This document shows positions 14,163 through 26,034 of a DNA stretch of 64,000 nt, one piece after another. Position numbers and translations under genes: made by a program. Each line of letters opens with the position of its first letter. Position 1 is the stretch's first letter. Location of the stretch: NCBI GenBank assembly GCA_003993805.1, contig RSEF01000002.1:4650928-4714927 (forward strand). The letters are read 5' to 3'. The notes under the pieces were generated by a model, which was not told where the DNA came from, did no database searches, and saw only the letters and a program-made list of their open reading frames with translations. Source of the stretch: Himantopus leucocephalus. Taxonomy: Eukaryota > Chordata > Aves > Charadriiformes > Recurvirostridae.

Positions 14163-14520
14163 TGTACAACCCATGTGGGAAAAACAAAGGCAAGGATGCA
14201 AGAAGGATATTCCACCAGCGAAACCACTGGAGGGAAAGCAAGAAGGAGAAGAAAAAAACCCAAGCGTTGTGTGTACCAAGCCCTGAAGACACACAAGTGT
14301 ATCATTGTGGTACATGTGGGAAGAGCTTCTTGAAAAAGAGCAATCCTATAGCCCACCGGAGGAAGGTCCAAAGTTGTCTACAGAGTTGGAAGGAGATGCA
14401 CCAGGACCAAGCAGCATCCTTTGCAAGGAGCAAAATAAGCATGGCCAAGGAGGCACCATCCACACAGCAGGGAGATCCATGCCAAGGATAAGCCTTATGA
14501 GACTTTTGCTGTGGTGTAGC
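14163..14520 (+). pseudogene. Decayed C2H2 zinc-finger fragment
   Basis: A plus-strand frame reads NPCGKNKGKDARRIFHQRNH, a finger with part of its Cys side lost, then YHCGTCGKSFLKKSNPIAHR, a finger whose second His is missing. In another frame near 14480 a linker-like REIHAKDKPYETF is visible, so at least one frameshift is present. It is probably a relic of a gene related to the locus at 20.3-22.4 kb. It could be a mispredicted terminal exon, but no intact finger remains. Confidence 0.55.
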
Positions 14521-16135
14521 AGGTGCTGAAGGTCACCAGATAAGAGTGGGGATATAGTGGGCTAAAATACCCACCAAGAAAGGTGGCTGAGGCTGCTCCT
14601 CTCTGCAAGAGTCTGTGCTTTCTTCTCTCCGTGGTCACAGTGTCTCGATGACCAAAGGGAGTTAGGGACGGCCAGGGTGAACACAAACGCAAAGGTCACA
14701 CAGGTTCCCTGCTGGCAGCCTGTGGTGGTGAAAATCATCGACACTGATGGAGCTTTGCTCCCCTTCAGACCTTGAACCATGCATCCAGATTTCTTCATGT
14801 ATCCCACTTCCACCCCCTGTCCAAATTGAGAGAAAAACTCTTTCAGAGGTGAATCATGGTATCTGACTAAGGTTTTTACCCCTGAATCACCTTCTGGAGA
14901 AACTTGTCCTTCTCCATGGACCAGAAGGGACCCAGGCTCTCAGTCTGTGCCCTGCAGCTTGGCCTGTCGTCACCTCTGGGCCTCTCCTACTCCATGGATG
15001 AGAGTAACCAAAAAATCCCGCCCTTGTCCAGGACCCAGCAGAATCAGAGTCAGGCCCATGTGTATTCTTACATTATATTTTGTTTTTCTTGTGCCTGTAA
15101 TAAAAATTAAGAGGACCTTGATCCATACCTTACTTTCAATGATCATGTTTGCAAAGCCTGGAATGAATCTGTTCCCAGATCAATGGCAGCTGCAGTGTCC
15201 CCAGCCCTCGCCCCTTGTGTCTGTCTCCCCCAGTACTTAGCTGTGTCCTTGCTGCCCAGTTTTGTGGCAGGTAGCCTTTAAATCACCCTTTGATCTTCCA
15301 CCCCATTCCATGAGGTCTTTACTTGGCCTAGATCCATAATATTTGCAAAAGAAATTAGAGCAGACCTGAAGAATTGCAGGTGTGAGAGATGGAAAAGAAG
15401 ACTCAGCTGCCTGGAGCAGTGGGAAGCTCTTAAAGGATTTTTCTTTTTTATGTCTTTTTCAGGGCGCCTTCCCAAGTCATCAGACTAAATTGACTCATCA
15501 TGCACCCACAGTCCCACAACAGCATGGGATCAGATGGTGGCAAGGAGCAGGACCCCCACTTTCAAAGTCTCCTCACTGCTAATAGAGCGTAACAGCAGCA
15601 TGAAGTTGCTACTCCCCATCCACCTGCATTAGCGTGGATGATGTCTCCATATCCAGTCTTCACCAAGACAATTTGTCAACCAATTCGCCACTTATCATCC
15701 CCCACCCCCCCGGGGACAAGAAATGTATCTGGTGCAACAGCATGAGGTCACAGATATCAGAGGACTTCACTTCTCCACTGCCTGGGGCTTCCCCTTCAAC
15801 TAGCCAGGTGCTTTAATCTGTCACCTCACTTCCTTAACTAAAAAAAAAACCAACAAAACCAAACAAAAACAGAACATAAAAACATCTACTTTATCCTGTT
15901 TTTCTGTCCTTCTTCTCTATTTTGTAACTGGGAAAAGAGAACCAAAGAGAATGGCTGTGTCACTGCTTTTTGCGGTCACTTGGCAAGCCACTTGTGACAT
16001 GGGGTGGTCCAGAGGGTCCAACTTCCTACCCAAAAGGTCCAGGAAAACTGGACCTGTTTTTTCCAAGGTTTCAAAAATGGGATATAATAACTTTTTTTTT
16101 TCCTGAGGATACTAAATTCCTGTAAAAGGCAGAGG

Positions 16136-16194
16136 TAATAGTTACAGTATTTCATCCCAATTTTAGAGATGGGGAAACTGAGGCAAAACTTTGG
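16136..16194 (-). repeat. MIR-like ancient SINE core (reverse)
   Basis: The stretch TTTTAGAGATGGGGAAACTG followed by AGGCAAAACT matches the reversed MIR core (conserved GGGGAAACTGAGGCA box) almost base for base. Confidence 0.6.
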
Positions 16195-17111
16195 ATCTAC
16201 GCAAAATCCCATAAGCAACCTACATCAGATGCACACCCTCATCCTTCTTTTCAGTTCCCCCACGTCACACTTTGAAACAGTTGTGGACTCATTTCATGTG
16301 AATGATGATGCCAGGAGACATTGGTTTGGCTTCTAAGCGACACCAGCGAGGACATATTTGAAATCAGAAAACACATGGAGCACAAAACATGCAATGACCA
16401 ACACAGGCTGAACTCATTTTTTACAGTACAATTATTTTCATTTTTTAACAGTTACTATTTTTTTAAAAAGGTCCTAGCTTTGAGACTGTGTCCTCCCAAC
16501 TCTGTAACCTGTACTACCCGAGCTGCTGTGTGCATGGTGCTAGTGACAAAGAGCCAGGCAAAGTGGCTGGATCTGTGGCAGTAATTCAGCTGAGCCAAGG
16601 ACAGTTCTCCAGCCCTGAGGGCACAAAGCTGGCTTACATCTATACAGCTAAACTCCACTCAAGATGGCATCATCCAGCTCTGCCCTGGGACTCATCCCTG
16701 GGTCCAGCTCTGACTCAGGCTAAAAGTTTCAGGTAAAGACAGGAGAGTTGAGAAAATTGTGCTCTGGCGTTCAGGAACATCACCATTTGTTTCAGAGACA
16801 TGGCTTGGCTTTTTCGTCACCCTGAATTAGTACGTGTCCAGCTGTCACCAAACGCTCCAGGACCTGCCACGTGACCCAGACTGGCAGGACCATGGATTTA
16901 CTGAGGGTTTCTGCAAGCAGCAGCGCTGCTGGTTATAGCCACAGCCCGATCTAGACAGCCTGCCGACTGCTACAAAGCACCCAGGAACAGGCACTCCAGC
17001 CTCCCCTGGAAGCTGGAGAAGCACAAGGACACTCACAGCCACATGGAGGAAACCATTTTCTTGGACCCGTTGGGTGGAGACCCCCTCCACCGTGTCTAGT
17101 AGAAGATGCAG

Positions 17112-17206
17112 ACCTGGGCTCTGCCACTGTCTCATCAAATGTCCTCTTTCAAGTCGCCTCACTGCATTTCCCATTCACAAAGTGTTTTGAGATCCACAGA
17201 CAAAAA
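17112..17206 (+). repeat. MIR/CORE-SINE-like relic
   Basis: GGGCTCTGCCACTGTCTCAT, then AAGTCGCCTCACTGCATTTC, then AAGTGTTTTGAGATCCACAG follow the order of boxes in MIR-type CORE-SINEs. Diverged. Confidence 0.5.
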
Positions 17207-17212
17207 GGTCAT

Positions 17213-17266
17213 GGAAGAGGAGAACAGGGTGGAAGAGAAGAATGGGATGGAAGAAGAGAATAGGAT
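17213..17266 (+). repeat. 18-bp tandem repeat, three copies
   Basis: Three purine-rich units, GGAAGAGGAGAACAGGGT, GGAAGAGAAGAATGGGAT and GGAAGAAGAGAATAGGAT, directly after the SINE relic. The unit is a multiple of three, which gives a spurious EENRVEEKNGMEEE peptide. Confidence 0.85.
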
Positions 17267-20251
17267 GGCTTTGCTTGCTTGCACAACTCTAAGGGGGGCC
17301 AGCCACACAAACAGAGTGAAAGCAACCACAGTGAGGGCTCGCAGGTACGTAATGGGGACTTCCAATGCAAAGCAGTGCAGTTCAGCCACCTAAAAATAGC
17401 AATTAAAAAAGAGAACCAATGTAAATAAAAAAGCTATTTCCAGCCTGTTGCAGCGTGGGCACCGCGTTTCCCTAAAACAACCCCCCAGCCACCAAACTTA
17501 GGCATCCTCCAAAGAGAACGAGCGAGCAGCATCCCTGCGAGGAACTACAGCTCCCAGGAGCTGCCACCCAGGCAACGCGGGAGCAGGGAGGGGTACTGGC
17601 GGGGATCCCCCCACCCATGCCCGAGAGGTTTTAGGGATGCTTTTTCCTACCCCCTAGCTCCCTCCCTCCCTGACCCAACTCCTCTGTCTCCGTCTCTCCT
17701 CTCCCAGTAGTTTTTTCATCACTGACACAGGCTTCTTGTGAGTCAGCGCCAGCGGGCATGAACAAAATGGCTGGAAGAAGAAGAAGAAGAGCTCAAAGTG
17801 GGTAGAAATAAGAAACTTTGGCCAATGACTCTCGGACACTTCCAGCCCCACGTGCTGCTGGGGAGATGGGAGACAGGTCAGTAAACGGCTGGGGTCAGGA
17901 CGGGAGGCTCAGGGCTGAACCCCTCTGTGGTGTCTGCATGTGTCCCGCAGCATCCCAGGGCAGCAGCAGGACACCTCTAGAAGTTGGCAGCACCGCTATA
18001 AAGCTGGAGTGTTTGCCCAAGGTTGGCTGCGGTGGAGCAAACTGCCCTGGTTGGGATAAACCACCTTGCTTGTCCTTCTCAGGCTGAATCCTGCCTGAGA
18101 CATCTGGCTGGAGGTGACTGGTGGAGTCCAAGGTACAGATGGTCCTGCTTGGCATGGGAGTAGGTGGCTTGGCACAATGTGGTGAGCAGGAACAGCAGCA
18201 CAACGTGGGAAGGGGCATCTGTCCTTTAAAACCTGCCTAAAAATGATGGTTCTGGGGCATCCGTGCGACAAGTGCTTTCAGGAGTGATGGAGGCATGGGT
18301 GGGAATGAGTTAATAGGTCCAGTCTCTGCCTTACAAGGAGGAGCTGTGCCTGCCTGTGACTCTGTACATGTGCTGGGGTGGGGATAATTCCCAGTGAAAG
18401 GAGCAGAGCACCAGCTGAGGAGCTGCTCCCATTCATGCATTTCACAAGGGAAATTCAGGCAGCTGTGCTGACATGCAGCCACCTCTGGGAAAAACAGCCC
18501 AGATCACCAAACAGCCGGAGAGAAATGTTTGCCTGGAGTAATCTCTGGGCTTGGAAAAGTTGATTGCCACGGAAAGAAAAAGCAACCTCCATTGCTCAGC
18601 CTAACTGAAAGGTCCCCAGAGAACATCTCACCCAACACCCATCCTTTCTCTTGGTAAGAAGGAAGCAGAGGTATTGGATGCCTGCTGAGATGGCTGGACC
18701 AGGGTTCCCTTTGCTCAGCTGAGGGGTCAGGCAGGGGCTTCTCAGGACACCTCATCACTTTGGGGCACTTGCGAGTCAAGGAGTAGGGGAGGGGAGAGTT
18801 TTGGCTGGCTGGAACCACCATCAGGGACCCCTCCTCAAGAGCTGCCCCAGAGACGTTCTTGGGGCAGTTTGGTGCTGGTTGTCCCGTGAAGAAAGTCTAC
18901 TGTAAATGGGGTTCTTCTTCAGCCTGGACTTTTCACACGTGTGGGTCAATAATGCTGGTGGCGTTGCAGCTGCACCCTTCCTGAATCAAGGGTGACAACC
19001 TGCAAATTGAAGCTGGCATCAAGACAAAGCTGGACCTTCGGCAGTCCAACCACAGGGCAAGGGGGCAGGGGAAGGAGCTGGGTCCTTGATGTCCTTCTGG
19101 ACACCAGGAGGACTTCTCTGTCCATTCAGACGTCTTCCTGGCCACTAGTCCCAGCAGCCTGGGGACACCACACAAGCTCTGGTGTCTGCCCTGGTGCTGC
19201 ACAGGGAACTGAGGACACCGGTGTGAGTTTCAGTTCTGCCTCCAGTCTGTCTCGCTGCAGCTGTGACCCAGGTGTCCCTGTCCCCTCACCGAAGTGGATG
19301 TGACACAAAATCTCTAGAGAAATAAATGGGCACCTGCCAAGGGACGGGAGCCCCACGGGGTTCACACAGCCAGACGAGCCTCAGACAATGCTCAGGCAGT
19401 TCTGTTTTACGGATGTGAGATCTCGATGCTGTCTGAAGGCCGGAGAGCACAAACTGATGTGTCCTAGAGACAGGCATCTGTTTGCTCATCCTCAACATTT
19501 CCCCTTGTAGTCCCAGAAGGGCCCTCTCTGCCAGTGCGCTGAGGGAGGCAGAGGTGGTGTCAGTGACCACTCTTCACATGGGACGTGTCTGGCCCTGGCC
19601 CTGGCCCTAGCCCCTGGCCTGGTCATCCTGGCTCAGAGCAGGGATTACACCACCCCAATCCTCCAGAAATGGGTCTGGGTGCACCATTTACCAAGAGGGA
19701 TTTACTTCTAGAGGTGATGATGACCACTAGTTGGCCTTTTATAGTTATGACCACAAGCCTTTACCACTCTCCTGAAGGTAAAGTGGTGTTCATTCCTTCT
19801 CAGTGATCAGCACAGCAGGAGGAGACACTCAAACCATCAGTTTCTTGTCATGACTACGTGGAGATTTGGAGGAACTCCAGCTTGTGCCAGGCAGTTCCAC
19901 TAACCCCCTTCAATCCCTTCCTAGATTTTACAGTCTCTTTGCCTTTGGCTTTCCTAGAATTACCCATGGTTGACTGGGCTTTTATTTATGATTCTCTTTT
20001 CCGCATAACAGCTTACCACATTAGAAGTGTTTTGTTTGTTGTTTTTTCCTGTTGGCCTTGACAAGAACACCTGCCTTGGTTTCTTCTCAGGTTCAGCCCT
20101 CATGAAGGATAACATAGGCTTTCATCTAAAAAAGATTAACTCAAAGCAGCGCTGGCATTTTCCCATGGTCACCACCTCCCAGCAGCCCTGGCAGTCAGGG
20201 AAACCTGGTGGTGATGGCCAGGAGGACCCCCAGTGGTGCCTCTCTTAGTGA
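17267..20251. other. Flank 5' of the zinc-finger locus, no exon recognised
   Basis: Moderately GC-rich. A good acceptor-like tract (TTGGTTTCTTCTCAG, ending 20090) and the CCCCCAG at 20264-20270 could mark exon starts, but no KRAB, SCAN or other leader domain is found in any frame. Confidence 0.5.
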
Positions 20252-20284
20252 ACACCACCTAGGCCCCCAGCTCTGAAGAAACAG

Positions 20285-22446
20285 ATGATGGAACAGCCTG
20301 CCATGATGACACTGAAGTTCTTGGAGGTAGAGAATTTTCTCAGCCACACTCAGGAGACATCGTACACGTGCATGATTTGTGGGGATATTTTTAAGCACAA
20401 CACTGTCCTGGTGGCCCACCAGAAATCCCACAAGAAAGAGACAGAGGCTGAAGGCCATAAGAAGGAGGGTGATGCTGACTGGGCTGGAGACCTGCACGAC
20501 CAAGAAGCCATCAGATCTGGAGGGAAGACCAACAGGGAAGGCAAGCACAGCTTACAGAGTGATCCTGAGAGAAGGGAGAAACCCCATGCCTGTACCGAGT
20601 GTGGGAAGACCTTCAAGATGAAGGCGGACCTCACCAAGCACCTCTGGATTCACACAGGTGAGAGACCATTCCCCTGCACTGACTGCAGCAAGAGGTTCAT
20701 CACCAAATCACAACTCAAGGAGCATCAGAGGATCAACACAGGCGAGTGGCCATACAAGTGCCTGGACTGTGGGAAGAACTTCACCCAGAAGTCACAGCTC
20801 ATCGTGCACCACCGGATCCACATGGGCGAGAAGCCCTACCAGTGTGACAGCTGCCAGAAGAGCTTTGTGGACAAGTCACAGCTGGTGGCCCACCACCAGA
20901 TCCACACAGGTGACTGCCCCTTCAAGTGTGAGGTGCGTGACCGTGGCTTCCGCCAGAACATCACCCTCGTCAAGCACCAGCAGGGCCACAGCACTGAGGG
21001 GGCACAGCAGGATGCCGCCAGGGCCGTCATGGCCAAATCCACTCCAGTGGGGGAGAAGATCTTCCACCGTGGTACCTGCAGGAAGGAGTTCAAGAAGCAG
21101 TTGGTGCTGGTTACCCACCAGAGGATTCACACTGGGGAGGAGCCCTACCCCTGCCCCATGTGCGGGCGGTGCTTCCGGCAGAAGATCCACCTTGCCCGGC
21201 ATCAGTGGACCCATGAGCGGCCCAATGTCCACATCTGCGGAGCCTGTGGGGACCACTTTGGCAGCAAGAGGGAGATGCTGCAGCACAACCAGGACCACCA
21301 TTCCCAGCAGGCCCCCCACACCTGCACCACCTGTGGAAAGCGCTTCAGCCAGAAGGTTGGCCTCATGGCCCACTGCCGTGTCCATGCACGGGAGAAGGAG
21401 ACCCCCAGTGCTGCAGGGGGTGGCCAGTCCCCCACCACCCTCGGTGGTACCTATGCCTGTGGGCAGTGTGGGAAGTTGTTCACCAAGAAGGGCAACCTGG
21501 CCAACCACCAGCGGGCTCATGCCAAGGGCTGGGGTCACCACTGCGGGGCTTGTGGCAAAGTCTTTGCCAAGCAGGGGGAGCTGACCAAACCAGCGCATTC
21601 ACACTGGCGAGCGGCCCTACCCCTGTGGTGACTGTGGCAAGCGCTTCAGCAACAAGTCCCGCCTCACTGTCCACCAGCGCATCCACACCGCCAACCATCC
21701 CTTCCCTTGCCCCACTTGTGGCAAGAGCTTCCGCCAGAAGATTGCCTTGGTCAAGCACCGCCGTGTCCATGAGCATGGCAGGGACAAAGGAGGCAGTGAA
21801 AACATCAGTGCCAACACCAACACCAATGCTGACACTGATGCCAACATCAATGGTGATGCCAACACCAATGCCAATGGCAACAGCAATGTCCATGCCAGTG
21901 CCAACACCAACACCAATGCCAGTGTCAAGACCAATGCCAATGGCAGTGGCGATGCCAAGGTGGCTGGCAAGGATGAGCAGAGTCCAGCTGTCCCCTGTCA
22001 ATGGCTCCCCCTTGGCGAGCGGCCCTTCTCCTACAGCAAATGCGGAAAGGGCTTTGCCCAGAAGGCCCAGCTGGCAGTCCACCACCCCAGTCCACTCTGG
22101 AGAGCGTCCCTTCCTTAGTGCTGACTGCCCCAAGGCCTTCATCAATAAGTCTTGCCTCGTTGTCCACTGCCGCACCCACACTGGCAAGCGCCCCTTCCCC
22201 TGTGCTGCCCGTGGCCGAGCCTTCACTCAGAAGGTTGCCCTCACTACCCACCAGCGGGTCCACAGGCGGGAGCACCAGCTTCTGCCAGCCCCAGTTCTCC
22301 TTAGACCCCAGGGTGAGGAGTGGCCCTTCACCTGTGCCATCTGTGGGAGAGGTTTCCACAAGGAGATCGCCCTCATCACCCACCAGTGGGTCCACACCAA
22401 GTATGAGCCCAACCACTGCAGCAAGACATCGTTTTTCCTCGTTTAA
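20285..22446 (+). pseudogene. Multi-C2H2 zinc-finger gene, probably decaying (two frameshifts)
   Basis: About 18 C2H2 finger units joined by TGEKP-like linkers, the layout of DNA-binding KRAB/SCAN-less zinc-finger proteins. The first frame runs 20285-21631 (448 codons, fingers at about residues 27-49, 101-123, 129-151, 158-179, 185-207 and on to 418). A 2-bp loss near 21590 shifts the frame in the finger 12 histidine pair. Two more intact fingers follow, then an Asn-rich spacer, then one extra C in a C run at 22085-22088 shifts it again. The reading ends in TAA at 22444-22446. Several fingers lack zinc ligands: finger 3 (last His to Asn), 6 and 7 (a Cys to Arg), 15 and 16 (first Cys lost), 17 (second Cys to Arg). 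No KRAB, SCAN or BTB domain is seen upstream. The frame is open upstream to 20252 and a possible acceptor (CCCCCAG) ends at 20270. Alternative: a functional gene with assembly indels. Homology is certain, the pseudogene call less so. Confidence 0.7.
21779..21965 (+). repeat. Degenerate ACACCAATGCC repeats coding an Asn-rich spacer
   Basis: Imperfect tandem copies of a hexamer-like motif (CCAACA, CCAATG) translate, in the second frame of the zinc-finger locus, to runs such as [16 protein letters not shown]. It separates fingers 14 and 15. Long NT/NA runs are not a normal zinc-finger linker. Confidence 0.85.
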
Positions 22447-23444
22447 AATAACCCCATGCATGGGTTGATTGTGCAGGGTGATCCCTGGGCATATTTATTA
22501 CAGAGTTGAGGGCGTTCGTTGCACAGCCACAGTCTCAGAGCAGCGTTTGGGAGGTTTCCAGACCTTTTTCTTCCACCACATGCTCAGTTGCAATGCCAAG
22601 ATGTGGCTCCTAAACCTGAAGACCACTGGTCTGTGCTGTGTACGACCACGCTGAGGTAGGGACAAACCCTCTGCAGCTGTCCTCTGTGTCACACACTTGC
22701 AGTCATGACCACAGTGTGGCACCAGCAAAAGGTTTGTTTAATTGCTCTGCCAAGAAAAGGAGGCGTCAGGTTGCTCCCAGCGCCCCACCACCTTGGATGG
22801 AGTTGGGGGTTAGCAGAGGCTGTTCCCACCACGGGTGCGGATGAGCCTCCCACATCTGGTGTGGAGATTCTGGCCCTATGGTCTGCGGCTGTCCCGTTGG
22901 ACGCCTCTGACCCAGCTTAGTCACTTGGAGGCCACCTCCAGGGTGCACCTCCAAGGCCCCCTGAGACAGCCAACTTGCTGTTCAGAGTGGTTTTGGGGGA
23001 GAAGAAGGAAGGGCTTTGCTGGGCAATCCCTTGAAGTGCCATTTCAGACTTGCCGGGGAGGTTTGGCTGCTTTTGCATCCTGGACGTTACTGTCAGAATT
23101 TGCTTCAGCGACAGCAAGAAGGGGGTTCACCACCCCCTCCCTGGAGCTGGGTGCTCCCTGTGCCCCAAGCAGCACCCTCTGCCCTCCCGCTCCCTCCTTA
23201 GCCGCCAGGTTGTGCCTTTGAGGTCGCACGAAGGCGGCGAGGCACAGCACCGTGCCCACACAGTGCTAACTTTCAGGACCTGCACGTGCCTTTGAAGCTC
23301 AAGCAGCCCCACCCCAATTAAAATTACCCGGTGTGAAATGATCCCTGTCCCTCCATGCTTTTAGCAGCGCTCACCGCTGCTGGATTGGGCACGTGCCCGG
23401 TGCTCCATCCCTCGGTGCAGCCCCTGCTGCTCCCCGTCCTGTCC

Positions 23445-23489
23445 ATTAAATTAATATCCCGCCGTTNATTAAATTAATATCCTGCCGTT
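23445..23489. other. Single-N join between two 22-bp copies
   Basis: ATTAAATTAATATCC plus GCCGTT appears on both sides of an N at 23467 with one substitution. Confidence 0.8.
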
Positions 23490-23931
23490 AATTACGGCAA
23501 AGAGTTCTGATGCCATGAAGCGATGGCAGGAGACGAAGGAAGGCTCGATACGCCAGCAGTAGCTTGCAAAATCTGGGCCAGCCTGTCTTCAAACCCCACA
23601 TGGTCGCTGGACGAGCCAAATGGGTAGTTACACAAAACTAAGGACCGTTTTCATTTTCTTCTTTTTTTTTCCCCGCCCAGTAGATCTGTTTGATTTTAAA
23701 TGTTTCCTTCAGCATTTCTGTTGTTTTAACCGGCTTTTTTTTTTTCCTGCATTTCTTCCGCTGGTGGTAAATTCATCACCCATAAGTAGGTAGAATGATA
23801 ACAGACCGTGACAATAGTACACTAAACTATTACATGAGAAGCAGGGAATTAAATCATTCACTGGAAAGCAGGCCACGGTGGAAGATTGCTGTTTCCTGAA
23901 AGCTTTGTATCCTTTCAAGCTTGCTTTTGCT

Positions 23932-23972
23932 TTTTTCTGGGTTTTTTTTGGGTTTTTTTTGGTTTTTTTTTG
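23932..23972 (+). repeat. T-rich tract with GG/GGG spacers
   Basis: Three T8-9 runs separated by GGG or GG, a low-complexity tract. Confidence 0.85.
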
Positions 23973-24782
23973 TGCAAGATGTTCTTGCTCCAGTAATCTT
24001 TGCACAGCTCTGCCCTATTTCTGCACGCTAAAGAGCCGGCGGGCAGGCTCAGCCCTCGCTGACCAGTTCTTCCCGCCTTGTCCTTTGTTTGGGGATTTTC
24101 TCCCAGGAATTAAACCACAGCGAGGAGTAAATTATCCAGCTCCCCTTCTCCAGCTGATCCTGATTTCTTTAACTCACATTATGTCTTGCTAACAATCCCA
24201 CTGCATATAAACAAACTCGAGCTGGCGACGATCGGAAAGCGGCTCCGTACATCACACGGCAAAACTTCTGCCCTGATTAGGTGACCGCTTTTCCAACCAG
24301 GGGGATTATGAGCGGTGAGTAACAGATCGTGTTACTAGAGCACGGATACAAGAAGAAAAAGGCTTTGCCGAAGCATCTGTCGAACAAGACCCAGGAGGAC
24401 AAATCGTAGAGCATGAGCATGGCCCGGTTGGACTCTCCTGCAGGGAACGGGAGCAGCTCTGTGTTTATGAGCTGTGCTCGGGCAGTTTTCCATTGGCTTC
24501 CTAGAAAAGTTTGACCGCCGTGGGGTGAATGATGATGAATTCTTATTCTAACAGAGTCATCTGCAAATCGTCCCAATGTCAAGTAAGAAAACGAAACAAA
24601 TTAGGATGGTGTCTATTCTTCCCTGTCTCAGCGGTTGCGTGTGCGCGGTGCTGTGGGGCTGGTTTTGTCTCACCTGAACTCATGTCTCTACAGCACAGAT
24701 GTAAACACCCGAGCCGGTCACCCCCAGTTTAAAATCAAAGAAGAGAAAAGGAGAGATGGAGAAAGTGATTTTTCTGCCCTGT

Positions 24783-24882
24783 CATAGAATCACAGAATGC
24801 TTTAGGTTGGAAGGGACCTTGAAGATCATCGAGTTCCAACCCCCCTGCCATGGGCAGGGACACCTCCCACTAGAAAAAATAG
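24783..24882 (-). repeat. CR1 LINE 3' fragment (reverse)
   Basis: CATAGAATCACAGAATGC, then GGTTGGAAGGGACCTTGAAG, then CATGGGCAGGGACACCTCCC, the reverse complement of the avian CR1 3' end. Confidence 0.95.
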
Positions 24883-25920
24883 CTTTTAACTATTTAGATG
24901 TCCGGTCTGGAATGAGGCTCCGGGGCTTCATTGACTCTCCTGGCCACATCTCCATGGGCTGCCAAGGGGAGCCGGGCTCGGAGGGAGACATCCCCATTGG
25001 TTCATGGGGGTTTTAGCCCACAGCAGCCAATCTATTTGGGAAAAGAGCAGGGGCTGTAGGGACCGAGGCCACAACGGTCAGCGGTTATTAGACATAATTG
25101 GCGCATGCAGTCAGCACTGCAGATGCCTTTGATGCAAAAAAGGGTCCCAGCCCTTCACAATTTGTTTGCTGCGCTGCGCTGTGCCGATGGAGCTCTGCCT
25201 GCAAACGCTCCCGGTGGCATGTGGCTTCCCGAGGGAGCGAGCCGGTGCAGACAGAGGTAGGGAAAGGGCGGTATAATCCACACAGAGAGAGATGATTATT
25301 TCCCAGGTATATTTTTTATGACTTTGTTTTTATTTATTGGTAGGCAGAAGGTCGCCGTGCAGGAGACGGAGGAACTAGCGGGAGTTGTGAACGCACAATA
25401 TTAACATATGATCCAATGTTATTTGCTGTTCTTCCCTATGTTTCTTTTTACAAAGCAAAATAAATTACATTTTGCAATTGTCCTTCTTTTTAATATCACA
25501 TCCCAGCATACTTTGGCTGTTTAGGATCCTCCAGCAACAAGATTCACCTCTTTCCCCTAGGTTTTTTCTGTATTTCCTCTGATTTGCAGACAGTTTGCCT
25601 CTATTTTTCTAATAAAAAGCTGTACTTAAAAAAGCTGTGCTGCAGTGCTGTTGGATTCAAGTCATCTCGAATGGGATAGAGGTGGGGGAGGTGACGGCTT
25701 GGGATGGAAGCACCCACCTGGGACCGGGACAACAGCACCCTCATCTCGAACCAACCCTTCACCCCGTGGCTGGTCTGAAGACAGGATTGTGTGAGACTGA
25801 AGTTTTGCTGGAGGAATCACCGAGAAGGAACTTAACATTCCAAGTCTCTCTATATAAACGTTTGGAAAAGTACATGCAAGGTCCTCACTTATCTTGGTGT
25901 AAATCAGTCTTCAAAAATCG

Positions 25921-26034
25921 TAGAATCATAGAATGGTTTAGGTTGGAAGGGACCTTAAATATCATCTAGTTCCAACTGCCATCTGTTCCACCATGGGCAG
26001 GGACACCTCCCACTAGACCAGGTTGCTCAAAGCT
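25921..26034 (-). repeat. CR1 LINE 3' fragment (reverse)
   Basis: TAGAATCATAGAATGGTTTA, GGTTGGAAGGGACCTTAAAT and CCACTAGACCAGGTTGCTCA. Little diverged, so fairly young. Confidence 0.95.

Larger units (their letters stand above)
22447..24782. other. 3' flank of zinc-finger locus, no gene recognised
   Basis: No finger units beyond 22446. No canonical AATAAA soon after the stop; ATTAAA occurs near 23445. The remainder is unique sequence and a T-rich tract. Confidence 0.55.

Noticed and set aside
13919..14491. 190-codon frame starting in poly(C)
   Set aside because: The N-terminal polyproline comes from the C tract with an N in it; only the zinc-finger-like part after 14163 is kept, as a relic.
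20658..21584. 308-codon plus frame inside the zinc-finger locus
   Set aside because: Shifted frame over the finger repeats, rich in Ser/Thr/Pro/Arg; a shadow of the real reading frame.
20876..22226. Long open minus-strand frames (240 and 248 codons) opposite the zinc-finger locus
   Set aside because: They mirror the GC-rich finger repeats on the other strand; the translations are low-complexity and match no family.
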